From: Dyadobacter sp. CECT 9275
Lineage (GTDB): Bacteria > Bacteroidota > Bacteroidia > Cytophagales > Spirosomataceae
Direction of reading: 5' to 3'
DNA length: 64,000 nucleotides
NCBI RefSeq assembly: GCF_907164905.1
Contig: NZ_CAJRAF010000004.1
Span: forward strand, 620,001 to 684,000
Position numbers and translations under genes: made by a program. Below are positions 46,861 through 55,223 of the stretch, piece by piece; the first letter of the stretch is position 1, and every line of letters begins with the position of its first letter. Under the pieces are notes generated by a model that searched no databases, had not been told where the DNA came from, and saw only the letters and a list, made by a program, of their open reading frames with translations.

Positions 46861-47436
46861 TTAGCTCATTAAAAATAAAATTAAAGACACTGGCAGAAAA
46901 TCCACCAGTTTCAGACGGAGCAGCCTCAATGCTTTGCCCATCTGGTTTTCAACCATCTTAACCGGTAACTGCAGACGGTCGGCTATCTCCTGGTACTTTA
47001 GTTCCTCAAAACGGCTCAGCTGAAAAATGGTCCTGCATTTTTCAGGTAACTCTTTCAAAGCCATCTCCAGGCGTTCCTGCAATTCTCTATGCGCCAGATG
47101 TTCCGCAGTACTGTTAGCGGTTTCTATGTGGTATAATGCATGCGCCTGATAGGCGTCCCGTACCTTGAGGTGTTTGAGGTAATTAAGACTCTCATGGTAT
47201 ACCGACCTGTACAGATATCCGCTCACCGATTCCCGGATCTCAATCTGATCCGTTTTTTCCCAAAGCCGGCAGAAAACATTCTGGACCATTTCTTCTGCCA
47301 CGATCTCGTCTCGGAGGATGGTGCACGCATAAGCATGCAGACCTTTAAAGTAAGTTTTAAATACCTGTTCAAAATCTCTTTCCCTCTCCTTGTTAAGAAT
47401 GAGCTTTTCAGTATCTGTTGCGTCTGCTGCAATCAT
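46861..47436 (-). CDS. ECF-type RNA polymerase sigma factor
   Basis: 191 residues from the ATG at 47436. Region 2 (FKTYFKGLHAYACTILRDEIVAEEMVQNVFCRLWEK) and region 4 (LPEKCRTIFQLSRFEELKYQEIADRLQLPVKMVENQ) are typical. A short hydrophobic tail follows (VSLILFLMS). An in-frame ATG at 47472 would put the first codons inside a stem-loop with terminator character (47451-47495), so the later start is preferred. It opens the gene group sigma, FecR, STN-repeat protein, repeat protein, acyltransferase. Confidence 0.88.
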   Translation of the reverse strand: MIAADATDTEKLILNKERERDFEQVFKTYFKGLHAYACTILRDEIVAEEMVQNVFCRLWEKTDQIEIRESVSGYLYRSVYHESLNYLKHLKVRDAYQAHALYHIETANSTAEHLAHRELQERLEMALKELPEKCRTIFQLSRFEELKYQEIADRLQLPVKMVENQMGKALRLLRLKLVDFLPVSLILFLMS

Positions 47437-47450
47437 TTTCACAAAATAAA

Positions 47451-47495
47451 ATGCCCGGCGTTGGTTTATCATTTACATGACAACCCGCCGGGCAT
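47451..47495 (-). terminator. Terminator hairpin between the DGTPDKRY protein gene and the sigma gene
   Basis: On the minus strand, ATGCCCGGCG (47495-47486) pairs perfectly with CGCCGGGCAT (47460-47451) over 10 bp, and TTTTATTTTG follows. This is a good intrinsic terminator for the small upstream gene, which ends at 47533. Only about 15 nt separate it from the preferred sigma start, leaving no clear room for a promoter. Confidence 0.75.
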
Positions 47496-47532
47496 TCACC
47501 CTAAATTTCCTGCTGATTTTTTTTAATCTGGC

Positions 47533-47799
47533 TTAATTGGGCTTTTTACCAGCCTTCACGGTATCTTTATGCTCCTTATAGCGCTTGTCCGGCGTGCCAT
47601 CCTTTTTCAGTTTCTTGTTCTCTGCATATCTCTTATCTGGTGTACCATCTTTTTTCAATTTTGTTCCGGCCGGTGCCTGGGTTTTTTCTGTCTTGGTCTG
47701 CTTTTTGGCCGGAGCCGTTGCGGGTTGTGCATTTTGCGCAAAAACCGACCCGGAAACAGCCAGTAACCAGGCCAATACAAGTGTTTTCAGATTTTTCAT
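47533..47799 (-). CDS. Small secreted basic protein with tandem DGTPDKRY repeat
   Basis: 88 residues. A signal peptide (1-22, ending FAQ) is followed by an Ala/Pro/Lys/Thr-rich linker and two copies of KLKKDGTPDKRY, each followed by a short charged spacer (AENK, KEHK). The motif recalls the short basic adaptor motif described in chlorella-virus proteins (PBCV_basic_adap), which I state with caution. The two 12-residue cores are identical in protein but differ at many codons (TTG/CTG, GGT/GGC, ACA/ACG, AGA/CGC), so the protein motif is under selection. Function unknown; strong positive charge suggests binding to nucleic acid, peptidoglycan or acidic polysaccharide. Confidence 0.75.
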   Translation of the reverse strand: MKNLKTLVLAWLLAVSGSVFAQNAQPATAPAKKQTKTEKTQAPAGTKLKKDGTPDKRYAENKKLKKDGTPDKRYKEHKDTVKAGKKPN

Positions 47800-47998
47800 T
47801 TTTGAAAATGGTTTTAAATTGAAGTGCTAAAATCTTACGCTATATTACGTATTTCCCTAAACATTCACATGACTGCGCCAGTATATAGTACTCAATTACA
47901 GCATATTTAATATTATTTTAATACCAAAAAAAATTACACCGGGTTTCTGATGCGATCTCCCCACCCGAAACTAATTTATAATCCAAACCAATAGTTTT

Positions 47999-48006
47999 TA
48001 TATTTG
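47999..48006 (+). promoter_or_regulatory. -7 promoter element of oxyR
   Basis: TATATTTG is an exact match to the Bacteroidota TAnnTTTG element. It lies 45 bp upstream of the oxyR start in an AT-rich divergent region; no good -33 TTTG was seen. Confidence 0.5.
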
Positions 48007-48051
48007 TATAAAAATAATTTATACACAGGAAGTACCTATTGAAAAGGTTTC

Positions 48052-48957
48052 ATGAACATCCAACAGCTAGAATATATTGTTGCAGTAGATAATCACCGGC
48101 ATTTTGTTCAGGCAGCAGAACATTGCAATGTAACTCAGCCCACGCTTTCCATGATGATCCGCAAACTTGAAGAAGAGCTTGGGATCAAAATTTTTGACAG
48201 GACCAAACAGCCCATCGTACCCACCGGCATCGGTCGTCAGATCATTGACCAGGCCAAAACGATCCTGCGTGAGTCTGGCAGACTGAATGAAATTGCCAGG
48301 CATTTCAATGGCGACCTGTCTGGCGAGCTGAGAATCGGGATTATTCCCACCATCGCGCCTTACCTTTTACCCCATTTTGTTCAGCCCTTCATCAGAAATT
48401 ATCCTGACATCAGGCTCCATGTATCGGAGATGATTACCGAACGTATCATCAGCGAACTGAAGCTGGGAAATCTGGATGCAGGTATAGTAGCTTCGGTTTC
48501 GGAGGATAATGCCTTGCAGGAGATTCCTTTATACAAGGAGCGGTTTTATGCCTATGTTTCCAAAGATACCGGGCTTTTCAACAAACAATATATCCTGCCA
48601 ACGGATATAGAACCCAATGAACTGTGGCTGCTGGAAGAAGGCCACTGTTTCCGTACCCAAATCCAGAAACTTTGTGAACTGAGCAGGAACAGTGAATTCG
48701 GCAGCAGTTTTCAGTACCGGTCTGGAAGTATAGAAACACTGATGCGCATGGTTGATAAAAACGGAGGGATAACCATACTCCCGGAACTCGCCGTGATGGA
48801 GCTTTCCGAAGACCGCAAAACATTTATCAGGAGTTTCCGTTTTCCTGAACCCACCCGGGAAATATGCCTGGCCGTCAACCGTGAGCAGATCAAAACCCGG
48901 CTGATCGACGCACTCAAAACCGGTATTCTGGAATTTGTACCCAAAGCAGATTCCTAA
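48052..48957 (+). CDS. oxyR: LysR-family peroxide-sensing regulator OxyR
   Basis: 301 residues. The N-terminal winged helix-turn-helix is at about 1-60 (FVQAAEHCNVTQPTLSMMIRKLEEELG), and the effector domain runs from about 90. The redox pair is Cys199 and Cys208 in EGHCFRTQIQKLC, the same numbering and eight-residue spacing as in E. coli OxyR, so disulfide switching by H2O2 is expected. It activates catalase, peroxiredoxin and iron-storage genes. None of these are in the window; the nearest gene is the divergent small secreted protein 250 bp away. Confidence 0.95.
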   Translation: MNIQQLEYIVAVDNHRHFVQAAEHCNVTQPTLSMMIRKLEEELGIKIFDRTKQPIVPTGIGRQIIDQAKTILRESGRLNEIARHFNGDLSGELRIGIIPTIAPYLLPHFVQPFIRNYPDIRLHVSEMITERIISELKLGNLDAGIVASVSEDNALQEIPLYKERFYAYVSKDTGLFNKQYILPTDIEPNELWLLEEGHCFRTQIQKLCELSRNSEFGSSFQYRSGSIETLMRMVDKNGGITILPELAVMELSEDRKTFIRSFRFPEPTREICLAVNREQIKTRLIDALKTGILEFVPKADS

Positions 48958-48983
48958 CCGGCAGCATCAGCTTTTGAATGCGC

Positions 48984-50696
48984 TCACCGGCCCAGCCGTT
49001 TCCCGAGGTATGCTTCTATTTCCTGCAGAGAAAAAGCATTAAAAGTCATTTCTTTGGTAAGCCCGCCTTTGCGGGAAACGGCCACACCATAATGCATATC
49101 ATAATATCCTTCCTTGGCATGTGCGTCGGGATTGATGCTCAGGAGAACGCCTTTCTCCATGCAGTAGGCAATCCACCGCCAGTCCAGGTCGAGCCGCCAG
49201 GGAGAGGCATTGACTTCAACCACAACATGATTTGCAGCACAGGCATCTATAATCACTTTATGGTCAATAGGATAACCCTCCCGAGACAGCAGCAGACGGC
49301 CCGTTGGGTGTCCAAGGATGGTGGTATATGGGTTTTCAATTGCTTTCAACAAACGGGCGGTAGCCTTATCAAGCGACATAGAGAGATTACTGTGAACCGA
49401 CGCCACGATGTAGTCAAACGAGGCGAGGATCTCCGAAGGATAATCCAGAGAGCCATCTCCTAGAATATCGGATTCTATTCCTTTTAATATTTTAAAAGGC
49501 TTAGCTGGATTTTCCGCAGCAAACCGGGCATTAAGCTTCGCAATTTCTTCATGCTGACGAAGTACCTCTTCTATTTTCAAACCCTGGGCATAGGTTGCCG
49601 TTTGGGAATGATCTGCAATACCCAGGTACTCAAAACCCAGTTCCTGGCAGAAAAGCGCCATTTGTTCCAGCGTATGCTGTCCGTCCGAATAGGTGCTATG
49701 GTTATGTAAAATCCCCTTCAGGTCGTCCCAGGTAATGAGGTCGGCGTTGGTATGTGTCTCGGCCCAAAGAAACTCCCCGGCCCCTTCACGCATTTCGGGA
49801 ACGATGTAGGGTAGCCCAGCCTTTTCATAAATAGCCTCCTCGTTTTCGAAAGTATCATGATATACCTGCCTCCAGATAGAGGTACCTGCGGCAGTGGGAT
49901 GCCCCAGGTGCAGATCCGCTGCACTTTCCAGAAACAGTTCGTTCACCAGCCTTTCAGGCTTTACGGCCAGAATTTCAATTTCAACGGCCACATCCTGCAC
50001 ATTTCCCCTCCAGACAAAAGGAGAAGACTTTTTGATATCCTGAATCAGGAATTCGATGCCTGTAAGTATATTTTGAAGCAATCCGGGAGATTCCGTTTCC
50101 ACCAGAATTTTAACAGATTCCACAATTTCCGCCTTCCTACGTATATCCCCGGCTACCAGCACAACCGGAAAATGTTTCTGTAATGCTTTAACGATCACAT
50201 CCGCCACGGCCTCAGCCTTATCCATCCTGAGCTTACCTGCCTGATTCTTAAGGAAAGCGAGCGATTCCAGTATCTTCTGTTGTGTACTTCCTCCAAAGCC
50301 TTTTACGCTGGCAACCGTTCCGTTCAGACAGGCCAGTTCCAGTTCGTGGAGGTTATCAATCCCCAGATCCCGCCACAGGACGGCTATTTTTTTAGGACCA
50401 ATACCTTTAATATTGAACATTTCCATTACCCCCAGCGGCGTGTTGCCCAGCAGCTCTTCGAGTTCGGGAAAAGTACCGGTTTGGGCAATCTGGATAATTT
50501 TGGCAGCAGTACTTTTCCCTACCCCCTGCAGCTTCGTAAGTTCGTCCAGGGTCATATGCTGGAGCTCTCCGTCCTTATACTTATCCAGGTAAAATGCCGC
50601 AACACCGTAACCTTTGATCTTAAAAGGGTCCGCGCCATGGAGTTCCAGTAATTTGGCTGTTAGTTCCAGTACTTCGACGATCTCGGAATTGCTCAT
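48984..50696 (-). CDS. PolX family protein with degenerate polymerase site and intact PHP domain
   Basis: 570 residues, the usual PolX length. Helix-hairpin-helix motifs are present (LQGVGKSTAAKI near 56-67, IKGIGPKKIAVL near 96-107), followed by a nucleotidyltransferase-like domain (about 160-320) and a PHP domain (about 327-570; HNHSTYSDG, ADHSQ, GIESDILGDGSLD, DAHAKEGYYDMHYG). In active PolX the palm reads RRGKETVGDIDIL. Here it reads RRKAEIVESVKIL, so both catalytic Asp positions are Ser194 and Lys196, and the third is Glu. Polymerase activity is not expected, while the metal-dependent PHP nuclease/phosphoesterase residues are kept. The gene ends 26 bp from the convergent oxyR. Confidence 0.88.
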   Translation of the reverse strand: MSNSEIVEVLELTAKLLELHGADPFKIKGYGVAAFYLDKYKDGELQHMTLDELTKLQGVGKSTAAKIIQIAQTGTFPELEELLGNTPLGVMEMFNIKGIGPKKIAVLWRDLGIDNLHELELACLNGTVASVKGFGGSTQQKILESLAFLKNQAGKLRMDKAEAVADVIVKALQKHFPVVLVAGDIRRKAEIVESVKILVETESPGLLQNILTGIEFLIQDIKKSSPFVWRGNVQDVAVEIEILAVKPERLVNELFLESAADLHLGHPTAAGTSIWRQVYHDTFENEEAIYEKAGLPYIVPEMREGAGEFLWAETHTNADLITWDDLKGILHNHSTYSDGQHTLEQMALFCQELGFEYLGIADHSQTATYAQGLKIEEVLRQHEEIAKLNARFAAENPAKPFKILKGIESDILGDGSLDYPSEILASFDYIVASVHSNLSMSLDKATARLLKAIENPYTTILGHPTGRLLLSREGYPIDHKVIIDACAANHVVVEVNASPWRLDLDWRWIAYCMEKGVLLSINPDAHAKEGYYDMHYGVAVSRKGGLTKEMTFNAFSLQEIEAYLGKRLGR

Positions 50697-50921
50697 AGGG
50701 GAAACAGATTAAATAATGTTCTGCGAATTACGAATATCAAAACGTAAACCGCAACAGACCGGTAAATTTTAGTACCCCGTCTGTCGGAAACGGCCCCTTT
50801 TTCTTTGGCCAAAATCCAGGAAAATTTCTTTTACCCTTGTTATTTACCGTCTTCCTATACTTCTTCCTGCCATTTAAGTAGTTATTCACGCCCGTTGCCT
50901 TAGAGAGGAAAAACCTGACTT

Positions 50922-52022
50922 ATGGAACCGAAAATAATCACTCCATTTTCCCGCCGCGATTTTTTGATGGCCGGCGCCGGGCTGGTCACCGCCTCCCTGT
51001 TTTCTCCTTGTGCCATCGCGTTTAACAAACCAAAGGAAAGGCTGGGTGTAGCCTTGGTTGGGCTCGGCTATTACAGCACCGATCTGCTCGCCCCGGCCCT
51101 TCAGAAAACCAAAAACTGTTATCTGGCGGGTATTGTGACAGGTTCACCTGAGAAAGCCGAGGCCTGGAAGAATAAGTACAATATTCCTGATAAAAATATT
51201 TATAATTATAAAAGCTTTGATCAGATAGCCAATAACCCGGAAATTGACGTAGTATATATTGTTCTGCCTCCCGTCCTTCATAAGGAATACACGATACGGG
51301 CAGCCAAAGCGGGAAAACATGTTTTTTGTGAAAAACCGATGGCGATGAATGCCCGGGAATGTGAAGAAATGATCAGGGCCTGCAAGGATAATAAGAGAAG
51401 CCTGTCCATTGGTTATCGTTGCCAGCACGACCCTAATACGCAGGAATACATGCGTATTGCCCGTGAAAAAAGATTGGGGAACGTACAGTTAATTTCCTGT
51501 GCCGCAGGTTACCGGGAAAGCAGGGCAGGAAACTGGAAAGTGAAGCGTGAAATGGGCGGAGGGGCCATGTATGACATGGGGGTGTATGCGCTGCAGGGCG
51601 CGAGACTGGCGGCTGGTGAAGAACCTGTTTCTCTTACTGCGCAACATGTTACCAACCGCCCCGAGATATTCAGCGATGCCGATGAAATCACTCATTTTCA
51701 ACTGCATTTCCCAAGTGGAGCTGTGGCCAGCTGTACCGGCAGCCATGGGATACAGACCAACTTCCTGAAAGTGAATTATGACAAAGGGCAGTTGCACATG
51801 GATGCGTTTTCGGCCTACAACGGCAACAAGGGGTTCAGTACGCTGGGAGAAATTCGCTATCCGGTGGATAACCAGCAAGCCAAACAAATGGATGAAGATG
51901 CCCTGGCGATTATGCAGAATAAGCCACAGCTCGTCCCCGGTGAAGAAGGCATGAGGGATATCCGTATTGTAGAAGCCATTTATCAGGCAGCAAAAACTGG
52001 AAAAACCATAAAATTGGGCTAA
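50922..52022 (+). CDS. Gfo/Idh/MocA family oxidoreductase, Tat-exported
   Basis: 366 residues. The N-terminus FSRRDFLMAGAGLVTASLF is a twin-arginine signal. The Rossmann fold follows (GVALVGLGYYS), then EIDVVYIVLPPVLH and the EKPMAMN block of the Gfo/Idh/MocA family. YRCQHDP and GGGAMYDMGVY lie in the C-terminal substrate domain. It binds NAD(P) tightly and oxidises, reduces or hydrolyses a sugar in the periplasm; the substrate cannot be told. The closest style is glucose-fructose oxidoreductase. The next gene, a sugar epimerase, follows after 79 bp on the same strand, suggesting joint disaccharide processing. Confidence 0.88.
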   Translation: MEPKIITPFSRRDFLMAGAGLVTASLFSPCAIAFNKPKERLGVALVGLGYYSTDLLAPALQKTKNCYLAGIVTGSPEKAEAWKNKYNIPDKNIYNYKSFDQIANNPEIDVVYIVLPPVLHKEYTIRAAKAGKHVFCEKPMAMNARECEEMIRACKDNKRSLSIGYRCQHDPNTQEYMRIAREKRLGNVQLISCAAGYRESRAGNWKVKREMGGGAMYDMGVYALQGARLAAGEEPVSLTAQHVTNRPEIFSDADEITHFQLHFPSGAVASCTGSHGIQTNFLKVNYDKGQLHMDAFSAYNGNKGFSTLGEIRYPVDNQQAKQMDEDALAIMQNKPQLVPGEEGMRDIRIVEAIYQAAKTGKTIKLG

Positions 52023-52101
52023 AGTCGAATCCAGATAAAGCAGTATAACCAGTCAACAATTAAACAATAACATTACTAAAAATTAAACATTTCAGATTTT
52101 C

Positions 52102-53379
52102 ATGAGCCTTGATCAGATTAAGAAGTACCGCGACGAAGCGTTTCATCATCTAACTAACGAACTGCTGCCTTTTTGGGAAAACCGGTGTGTGGATAAAGAA
52201 AACGGCGGATTTATAACGCATTTTGATAATGCCGGTAATGACAGCGGAGAAGACGAAAAATCGTTAATAGCGCAAACCAGAACCGTGTATACCTTCTCGG
52301 CGGCGCATCGGGCAGGATATGGCGAAGGACGTTACGCCGAAATTGCCAGGCATGGTGTTGACTTCCTCATTGAAAAAATGTGGGATAATGAGTACAGCGG
52401 TTTTTACTGGCTCATGGACCGCAAAGGGAATGTAAAAATCGATGAGAAAATCGTTTATGGCCTTAGTTTCGCCATTTATGCCCTGAGTGAGTATACCCTG
52501 GCAACGGGAGACCCAAGGGGCCTGGAGTATGCGGAAAAAGTATTTGATCTCATTCAGATCCATGGAGCGGATATTCATTACGGCGGATATTTTGAGATGT
52601 TCCACCGGAACTGGGATTTGAAAGGAGAAGGAGCTGCGGGAGGCGATCGTAAAACGCTGGATGCGCATATGCACCTGATGGAGGCGTTCACGACCCTTTA
52701 TGAAGCCAGCGGCAAACAGGTACACCGCCGCAAGCTGATGGAAATGATCGAACTGCTGATCAATAAAATCATGCATCCGGAATATGGAACGGGTATTCCA
52801 CAATTCTGGGCTGACTGGTCGGTGGCACCTCAGATCAAATTTGACATTATATGGGGTTGGGATCGCTTTTCGGAAGATGGGTTCAAAAGCGCAGCAGAGG
52901 ATAACACCAGTTATGGACACAACGTGGAATTTGCCTGGCTGCTGATGCATGCCCTGGACATTGCGGGTGTGCCTTATGAAAAATACGAAGAGCAATTGCT
53001 GAAATCCTACAATCACGCCGTTGAAAACGGGATCGACTGGGAGTTTGGCGGGGTGTACGTGGAAGGTTCCCATTCCGGAGAAGTGTACGACCGGGAGAAG
53101 GAATTCTGGCAGCAGGCGGAAGTGATCATTGGTATGCTGGATGCTTACCGGGTTTATAAAGATGAAAAATACCTGAAAGCCTATGACGCAACCCACCGTT
53201 TCGTGTTTGACCACATGATCCATTCAAGCGTTGGAGAATGGTTGCCGCTGTTGACCCGTCAGGGAGAGCCCATCTGGACACACATGAGCCATTCCTGGAA
53301 GGTGAACTATCACTCTGTAAGGTCCATGGTACAAGGTATCATCCGACTGGAAAAGCTATTGGCGCAAGCCGAAAAATAA
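52102..53379 (+). CDS. AGE family epimerase, cellobiose 2-epimerase-like
   Basis: 425 residues without a signal peptide, an alpha/alpha-six barrel. Conserved residues of the cellobiose 2-epimerase/N-acylglucosamine 2-epimerase family are visible: QTRTVYTFS, DAHMHLMEAF, SYGHNVEFAWLL and HSWKVNYHSVRSM, which carry the Arg and catalytic His residues. The enzyme epimerises the reducing-end glucose of beta-1,4-linked disaccharides (cellobiose, mannobiose) to mannose or the reverse in the cytoplasm. Length and the late His motif favour cellobiose 2-epimerase over renin-binding-protein types. An intrinsic terminator follows at 53451. Confidence 0.85.
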   Translation: MSLDQIKKYRDEAFHHLTNELLPFWENRCVDKENGGFITHFDNAGNDSGEDEKSLIAQTRTVYTFSAAHRAGYGEGRYAEIARHGVDFLIEKMWDNEYSGFYWLMDRKGNVKIDEKIVYGLSFAIYALSEYTLATGDPRGLEYAEKVFDLIQIHGADIHYGGYFEMFHRNWDLKGEGAAGGDRKTLDAHMHLMEAFTTLYEASGKQVHRRKLMEMIELLINKIMHPEYGTGIPQFWADWSVAPQIKFDIIWGWDRFSEDGFKSAAEDNTSYGHNVEFAWLLMHALDIAGVPYEKYEEQLLKSYNHAVENGIDWEFGGVYVEGSHSGEVYDREKEFWQQAEVIIGMLDAYRVYKDEKYLKAYDATHRFVFDHMIHSSVGEWLPLLTRQGEPIWTHMSHSWKVNYHSVRSMVQGIIRLEKLLAQAEK

Positions 53380-53450
53380 CCGGAACACGATCCGCATTTG
53401 TAGATTTCGGGCCTTAATTTCACACAATAGAGGGAATTTCATTCTCACTT

Positions 53451-53490
53451 ACAGCAGGTTTACAAACGTAAGCCTGCTGTGTTATTTTAT
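53451..53490 (+). terminator. Intrinsic terminator after the epimerase gene
   Basis: Arms ACAGCAGG (53451-53458) and CCTGCTGT (53473-53480) pair perfectly over 8 bp, followed by GTTATTTTAT. It ends the oxidoreductase/epimerase transcript. The rest of the gap to 53673 is AT-rich and holds the CsbD promoter region, with no other gene seen. Confidence 0.75.
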
Positions 53491-53673
53491 ATCAAAACGA
53501 AAAAATGCTATACACAAAATACTATAAATCATGCATTTATAAAAACAAATAATCCAAAGCAAGTCGGCATATCTGATGTAGCAAGCTTAAAGGCATGGTT
53601 TCTTTCACTGTGAGATTAACGTTTTCACCTGAAAACTAATTCTTATTGTTAACAAACTTAAATTCTTAAAATC

Positions 53674-53871
53674 ATGAGTGCTCTAACACAACAGATAAAA
53701 GGAAACTGGAATGAAGTAAAAGGTAAGTTTAAACAACAGTATGCTGACCTTACAGACGACGATCTTTTATACGAAGAAGGAAAGGAGGACGAGCTTCTTG
53801 GAAAACTTCAGAAAAAATTGGGGAAGACACGTGCAGAAGTTGAAGATGAGTTGGAACGTCTTTCCCATTAA
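53674..53871 (+). CDS. CsbD family stress protein
   Basis: 65 residues, the full length of the family. It has the CsbD signature at the N-terminus ([24 protein letters not shown]) followed by a charged helix ([19 protein letters not shown]). CsbD-type proteins are small, hydrophilic and induced in general stress; their biochemical role is unknown. It is monocistronic with a strong terminator 28 bp after the stop. Confidence 0.92.
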   Translation: MSALTQQIKGNWNEVKGKFKQQYADLTDDDLLYEEGKEDELLGKLQKKLGKTRAEVEDELERLSH

Positions 53872-53898
53872 TATGGAATAGATAAGTAAAATTGACAG

Positions 53899-53932
53899 AT
53901 ACCCCGGGAACAGTAATCCCGGGGTATTTTTG
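53899..53932 (+). terminator. Intrinsic terminator of the CsbD gene
   Basis: ATACCCCGGGA and TCCCGGGGTAT pair perfectly over 11 bp with a 7-nt loop, followed by TTTTTG. Confidence 0.92.
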
Positions 53933-54022
53933 TTGGAAGAAAGCACCAATTTATATCGATCAATCTTTATATTGCGCCTATTGAATCTTATGTTCAATTC
54001 ATCCTAAACCTGTTATTTTATA

Positions 54023-55006
54023 ATGAATACGAATGAAATTCCTGTAGGGATCGTCGGGCTTGGCCTTATGGGCTGCAGTATTGTAACCTGTCTGCTGATT
54101 GCCGGCCATCCCGTTGTTGCGGTTGCACCGGTGCCGGTGGATCTCCTCCATGCAGAAAACCGGATCCGGGAGCATCTGCAGCGCGCTTTTGAAAACGGGC
54201 TTGTACCTCACGAGCCTGATTTTTATTTTAAGAACCTCACGATTACGGAAGATTATGAAGCACTGGCCCCATGCCAGCTGGTGAATGAGTGCACGATCGA
54301 GAATATCGAAATCAAGGAAACCGTGCTCAAAAAAATAGAAGCGGTAATCGCTCCCGATGCCCTGCTGTCCAGCAACACCTCGGCTATCCCGATCAGTACG
54401 CTGCAAAAACTTACGAAACATCCGGAGAGATTCCTGGGCCTGCATTGGACGGAGCCCGCCCACACGACCCGCTTTCTGGAAGTAATTTGCGGTGATGACA
54501 CCGATATCGCTAAGGGCGAATACCTTTACCAACTCTCACATGCCTGGGGTAAAGAGCCTATTCTGGTAAGAAAAGACATCGCGGGTTTCATCACCAACCG
54601 GCTGATGTACGCCATGTACCGCGAGGCGATCAGTCTGGTGGAAAATGGTTATGCAACCGTTGAAGATGTGGACCGGTCGTGCCGGAACAACGCAGGTTAT
54701 TTTATGACCTTCGTAGGCGTGTTCAGATGGATGGACCTTACCGGCGTGCCGGCCTATCACACGGTTATGCAGCGACTTTTACCTACGTTAAACAACAGCA
54801 CCGAAGTACCGGAACTGATCGACAAGGTGGTGCGAGAGGGCGGCAGGGGCGTGCTGAACTCCAAAGGCTTTTATGAGTATGAGCCAGGCGAAGCAAAATT
54901 ATGGGAGGAAACGTTCACCGAATTTACATACGAAATCAGAGAACTTGCTTTGCGATATCCGCACGATGTGGTGAAGAAAAAACTTGAAAAACTGAGAGAA
55001 GAGTGA
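54023..55006 (+). CDS. 3-hydroxyacyl-CoA dehydrogenase family protein
   Basis: 327 residues. An N-terminal NAD-binding Rossmann domain (GIVGLGLMGCSI, residues 9-20) and SNTSAIPIS near 113 are typical of the family. A C-terminal helical domain follows (IAGFITNRLMYAMYREAISLVENG). The catalytic His is in GLHWTEPAH, where standard enzymes read GxHFFNP, so the Asn-Pro step is replaced by Glu-Pro, while the Glu in FLEVI is kept. The substrate may therefore be a hydroxy acid other than 3-hydroxybutyryl-CoA, as in L-gulonate dehydrogenase relatives. No other fatty-acid genes are near. Confidence 0.82.
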   Translation: MNTNEIPVGIVGLGLMGCSIVTCLLIAGHPVVAVAPVPVDLLHAENRIREHLQRAFENGLVPHEPDFYFKNLTITEDYEALAPCQLVNECTIENIEIKETVLKKIEAVIAPDALLSSNTSAIPISTLQKLTKHPERFLGLHWTEPAHTTRFLEVICGDDTDIAKGEYLYQLSHAWGKEPILVRKDIAGFITNRLMYAMYREAISLVENGYATVEDVDRSCRNNAGYFMTFVGVFRWMDLTGVPAYHTVMQRLLPTLNNSTEVPELIDKVVREGGRGVLNSKGFYEYEPGEAKLWEETFTEFTYEIRELALRYPHDVVKKKLEKLREE

Positions 55007-55057
55007 TCTCAGGGGACTTTATCGTTCCGAAGACGCAATGTATTCTTATGAAATTTT

Positions 55058-55091
55058 ACTGCAAACAGGTCTTAAATGCCCTGTTTGCAGT
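55058..55091. terminator. Stem-loop between convergent genes
   Basis: ACTGCAAACAGG (55058-55069) and CCTGTTTGCAGT (55080-55091) form a perfect 12-bp stem with a 10-nt loop. It lies between the ends of the plus-strand dehydrogenase and the minus-strand esterase. T-runs are weak on both sides (AAAATTTC on the minus strand), yet the position fits a bidirectional terminator. Confidence 0.65.
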
Positions 55092-55223
55092 ATCTTGATT
55101 CAGTATTTCTATTGGTACGAAACCAGAAGGCCTTTGAAATTCACCAGGTAAGTCCAGGAGCATCCACACATAAACCCCTGCGAAAGTACGGTTCGCGAGA
55201 TTCAGGAACTGCGGATCTGCTCA

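Noticed and set aside
48059..48108. Binding motifs for OxyR at its own promoter
   Set aside because: No ATAG-type symmetric pattern could be recognised with confidence in the divergent region.
52264..53223. Antisense reading frame of 319 codons within the epimerase gene
   Set aside because: Low-complexity Phe/His-rich shadow of a strongly conserved sense gene.
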